Below, piece by piece: positions 60,751 through 63,287 of a stretch of 63,287 bases of DNA. How positions within the stretch are numbered: position 1 is the stretch's first letter; each line of letters starts with the position of its first letter. Under the pieces are notes generated by a model. The model had not been told where the DNA came from. It did not search any database and was given only the letters and a program-made list of their open reading frames with translations. The DNA is from Antarcticimicrobium luteum (GTDB lineage: Bacteria; Pseudomonadota; Alphaproteobacteria; Rhodobacterales; Rhodobacteraceae): positions 1-63,287 of the forward strand of contig NZ_SMUV01000050.1 in assembly GCF_004358185.1 (NCBI RefSeq), given 5' to 3'. The position numbers and the translations under genes were made by a program.

Positions 60751-61856
60751 GGGGCCTCCTTCTGCGCGATGAGACTCACGCCGTCTTCCTCGGTCACTTC
60801 CACATATTGCGCCCGCCCGCGCAGTTCGAAAAACAGTTCCGGACCCGTCCCGGTCATCCAGGCCTGGGTGCCCAGCGCGCAAATCTCGTCGAACAGCGCC
60901 GCCCGCCGCCCGGCGTCCAGATGCGCCGCCACCTCATCCAGCAGAAGGATCGGCGCGGTGCCGTCGCGGGCCGCCAGCGCCCGGGCGTTGGCCAGGATCA
61001 GCGACACCAGCAACGCCTTTTGCTCGCCGGTCGAGCAATCCCTGGCCGGCACCCCCTTGGCGGCATAGACGGCGCGGAGATCGGCGCGGTGTGGCCCGAC
61101 CAGCGTCCGCCCGGCGATCAGGTCGCGCGGGCGGCTCGCGGCCAGCGCCGCGCGCAGCGCCTCCTCGCCCTCGGGCATGTCGCCTTCGGATTGAATCAGC
61201 TCCAGATCGGCGGCGGGAAAGGCGGTCTCGGCCCCGGCCTGAGCCTCCAGAAGCGCGGCCAGCGCCGCCTGCCGCGCCTGATGCAAACGATGCCCGGCCC
61301 CGGCCATCTGCCGCTCCAGCGCGGAGTACCAATGGGCATCGCGCACCTGGTCCCTGAGCAGGCGGTTACGCTCGCGCATGGCCTTTTCATAGGTCAGCGA
61401 CGCCTCCGCATGGGCGGGATCGAAGCTCATCACCATGCGGTCGAGGAACCGCCGTCGCCCCTCGGCCCCCTCGGTCCACAGCCGGTCCATCGACGGCACC
61501 AGCCAGACAACCCGGGCGATGCGCCCCAGGTCGATCTGGGTCGCGGGTTTCCCGTCGATCCGCACCAGCCGCGCGCCGCCGTTCTCGGACCATGTCTCGA
61601 TCTCATGGGTCCGGCCGTTCACGCGCAGCAGCCCGGTCAGCTTCCAGCCCAGGCTTTCTGGCCGGCGGGCCATCTCTTCGGCGGTGGCGCGGCGCAGGCC
61701 CCGTCCCGGCGAGAACAGCGACACCGCCTCAAGGATATTGGTCTTGCCGGCGCCGTTGGGCCCATAGATGGCAACCGGCCGCCCGTCGCCCAGCAGATGC
61801 GCGCGCCGGTGCGAACGGAAATGCGACAGGGTCAGCTCGGTCAGGGCCAGGGACAT
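60747..61856 (-). CDS. recF: DNA replication and repair protein RecF
   Basis: This 369-residue SMC-like ATPase helps load RecA at gaps. It shows Walker A YGPNGAGKTN, the ABC-type signature STGEQKALL and Walker B ILLLDEVAAHLD. The start at 61856 has AAGGGGA upstream and gives the family N-terminus LTELTLSHFRSHRR. It lies 55 bases from dnaN and overlaps the VOC gene, extending the chromosome-start cluster into non-replication genes. Confidence 0.97.
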   Translation of the reverse strand: MSLALTELTLSHFRSHRRAHLLGDGRPVAIYGPNGAGKTNILEAVSLFSPGRGLRRATAEEMARRPESLGWKLTGLLRVNGRTHEIETWSENGGARLVRIDGKPATQIDLGRIARVVWLVPSMDRLWTEGAEGRRRFLDRMVMSFDPAHAEASLTYEKAMRERNRLLRDQVRDAHWYSALERQMAGAGHRLHQARQAALAALLEAQAGAETAFPAADLELIQSEGDMPEGEEALRAALAASRPRDLIAGRTLVGPHRADLRAVYAAKGVPARDCSTGEQKALLVSLILANARALAARDGTAPILLLDEVAAHLDAGRRAALFDEICALGTQAWMTGTGPELFFELRGRAQYVEVTEEDGVSLIAQKEAP

Positions 61857-61911
61857 GACGTCCCCTTCTTCTGTTTGAAAATACTCCCGCCGGGGGCGTC
61901 GGCGTGGCCGA

Positions 61912-63030
61912 TCACACGCGCATCGGCATGACCACATAGACCGCGCTCTGGTCGTTGCCTTCGCGCATCAGGGTCGGATCTCCGGAAGAGTTGAACATGA
62001 ACACCGCGTTTTCGCGGTCCACCTGGCTGGCGATCTCCAGCAGATATTTGGCGTTGAAGCCGATCTCAAGCCGCTCGTCGTCATAGGCGACGGCCAGCTC
62101 CTCCTCGGCGGCGCCGCTGTCGGGGGCATTGACCGAAAGCACCAGCCGGTCCTGATCGAGCTGCATCTTGACCGCGCGCGAGCGTTCCGAGCTAACGGTG
62201 GCGACGCGGTCGACCGCCTTGGCGAAATCGGCGGCGTCCACCTCCATCCGGCGGGTGTTGTTCTGCGGGATCACGCGCGAATAATCGGGGAAGGTGCCGT
62301 CGATCACCTTGGAGGTCAGGGTGATGTCGGGCGTGGCAAAGCGCACCTTGGTCTCGCTGACCGAGACGGCGATCTGCATGTCGTCGTCTTCCAGCAGCTT
62401 GCGCAGTTCGCCCACGGTCTTGCGCGGCACGATGACGCCGGGCATGTCCTCGGCGCCGCCGGGCAGGTCAGCGTCGATGCGCGCCAGACGGTGCCCGTCG
62501 GTGGCCACGCAGCGCAGCACCTTGCCGGTCTCGCCGTCGGCGACGTGCATGTAGACGCCGTTGAGGTAATAGCGGGTCTCTTCAGTCGAGATGGCGAATT
62601 TCGACTTGTCGAACAGCCGGCGCAGCACCGCAGCGGGGGCCGAGAAATTCGACTGGTATTCCGACGAGGCCATGACCGGGAAATCTTCCTTCGGCAGGGT
62701 CGCCAGCGAAAAGTTCGAGCGCCCGGCCTCGACCGTCAGCCGGCCCGCCGCATTGTCGGCGGTGAGCGTCACCAGCGCCCCGTCGGGGAGCTTTCGGACG
62801 ATTTCGTGCAAAGTGGTCGCCGCCACCGTGGTGGCGCCGGCGCGCTCGACCTGGGCGGGGGCCTTGTCGACCACCTCCACATCCAGATCGGTGGCGCGAA
62901 ACTGCACCTGGTCGCCTTCGGCCTCGATCAGCACATTGGCCAGGATCGGGATCGTGTTGCGGCGCTCGACCACGGACTGGGCTTGCGCCACGGCCTTGAG
63001 AAGCGTTCCGCGCTCAATGCTGATCTTCAT
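61912..63030 (-). CDS. dnaN: DNA polymerase III beta sliding clamp
   Basis: This 372-residue protein has the normal clamp length and pattern: MKISIERGTLLKAVAQAQSVVERRNTIPILANVL, the central LRCVATDGHRLA, and the C-terminal YVVMPMRV. The dimer forms the ring that holds DNA polymerase III on DNA. Weak promoter-like TTGTGC and TAGTGT stand upstream. dnaA lies just before it. Confidence 0.99.
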   Translation of the reverse strand: MKISIERGTLLKAVAQAQSVVERRNTIPILANVLIEAEGDQVQFRATDLDVEVVDKAPAQVERAGATTVAATTLHEIVRKLPDGALVTLTADNAAGRLTVEAGRSNFSLATLPKEDFPVMASSEYQSNFSAPAAVLRRLFDKSKFAISTEETRYYLNGVYMHVADGETGKVLRCVATDGHRLARIDADLPGGAEDMPGVIVPRKTVGELRKLLEDDDMQIAVSVSETKVRFATPDITLTSKVIDGTFPDYSRVIPQNNTRRMEVDAADFAKAVDRVATVSSERSRAVKMQLDQDRLVLSVNAPDSGAAEEELAVAYDDERLEIGFNAKYLLEIASQVDRENAVFMFNSSGDPTLMREGNDQSAVYVVMPMRV

Positions 63031-63063
63031 AATCCCTCACCCTCCGCATCTGCCGGGAGGAGC

Positions 63064-63091
63064 ACACTAGCCGTTTGCCCCTGCGGCACAA
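63064..63091 (-). promoter_or_regulatory. Weak promoter-like element upstream of dnaN
   Basis: On the minus strand TTGTGC (63086-63091) and TAGTGT (63064-63069) are 16 bases apart and about 35 bases before the dnaN ATG, followed by a GAGGG SD. Each hexamer matches consensus at only about four of six positions, so this is tentative. Confidence 0.35.
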
Positions 63092-63263
63092 GATTTTTTA
63101 TGGATTTCTCTGCTGGAAAGCACGGGGCGTCAAGGCCCCCGGCCACAGGCAGAGGCCAACTGTGGGGATTCCCCGTCGCTTTGACCGCCGCTGTGCCCAT
63201 CGTTCCGGCGCGGACGGGCCGCGCCGCGGCGGCCGCGGGCTGGCCCGCCGCCGCCCGGCGGCC

Positions 63264-63287
63264 TCACGCCTCGAGCGCGCGGCGCAG
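63264..63287 (-). CDS. dnaA: C-terminal end of DnaA (partial, rest outside window)
   Basis: The last eight in-window codons on the minus strand read LRRALEA followed by TGA. The DnaA C-terminus typically ends in LLRRxLxA-type sequence, and dnaA is the expected neighbour upstream of dnaN in this order. The short piece cannot be proved from sequence alone. The 233 bases between it and dnaN hold a promoter-like element and GC-rich hairpins but no gene. Confidence 0.6.
   Translation of the reverse strand: MRRALEA

Noticed and set aside
63031-63263. Replication origin between dnaA and dnaN
   Set aside because: TGTGGGGAT near 63160 resembles a DnaA box weakly, but no cluster of TTATCCACA-like boxes or AT-rich unwinding region is visible in the window.

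Overview
The window is a high-GC, gene-dense chromosomal segment of an alphaproteobacterium, most likely a member of Rhodobacterales (Roseobacter/Paracoccus-type). The case rests on the chromosome-start block in the order dnaA (last codons only), dnaN, recF, gyrB at the right end on the minus strand, on a cytochrome c2/c550 of Rhodobacter type, on roseobacter-style PanB/PanC, PncB and queuosine-precursor transporter proteins, and on frequent ATGA/GTGA start-stop overlaps. No tRNA, rRNA, CRISPR array or complete insertion sequence was seen. No gene-free stretch exceeds 300 bases.

Region 1 (1-9.7 kb) is the least ordinary part. It holds the C-terminal part of a DUF4384-like protein, a convergent secreted caspase-like protease that carries a c-type heme motif (CXXCH) near its C-terminus, a YceI-OmpA fusion, a 1706-residue helical-repeat protein ending in an HExxH metallopeptidase-like domain, and a small CpXC zinc-ribbon protein. 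Two different protease types, an envelope anchor and a putative zinc protein sit together; I regard this as the best candidate for an undescribed system.

Region 2 (9.7-17.1 kb) is a DUF1285 gene and a tightly coupled MoxR AAA+/DUF58/DUF4159/membrane-protein operon. Region 3 (17.1-32.4 kb) is housekeeping and accessory metabolism: an orphan peptide-binding protein, panB-panC, glpK, a flavin monooxygenase, idi, cytochrome c2, a P1-family peptidase, an SDR, arfB, a short leader-like or sRNA-like locus, a queuosine-precursor transporter, an MFS/MepA/phytase-like lipoprotein cluster and a YggT protein. Two related intergenic elements with 19-bp inverted ends lie at about 17.1 and 22.4 kb, and a third partial relative lies at 54.0 kb.

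Region 4 (32.4-43.9 kb) carries recQ, yaaA and an envelope-defence cluster: a thioester-containing alpha-2-macroglobulin with a PAN-like N-terminus, a glycolipid-binding-like protein, penicillin-binding protein 1C and a cupin. Region 5 (43.9-50.2 kb) is a peptide ABC transporter lacking its own binding protein, an aldehyde dehydrogenase and pncB. Region 6 (50.3-57.1 kb) has a hybrid histidine kinase placed between pncB and pncA, a small probably leaderless DNA-binding gene with an operator-like palindrome, trhO, an MFS carrier and an SDR. Region 7 (57.2-63.3 kb) is gyrB, LysE, VOC, recF and dnaN, where recF, VOC and LysE are joined by 4-base overlaps.
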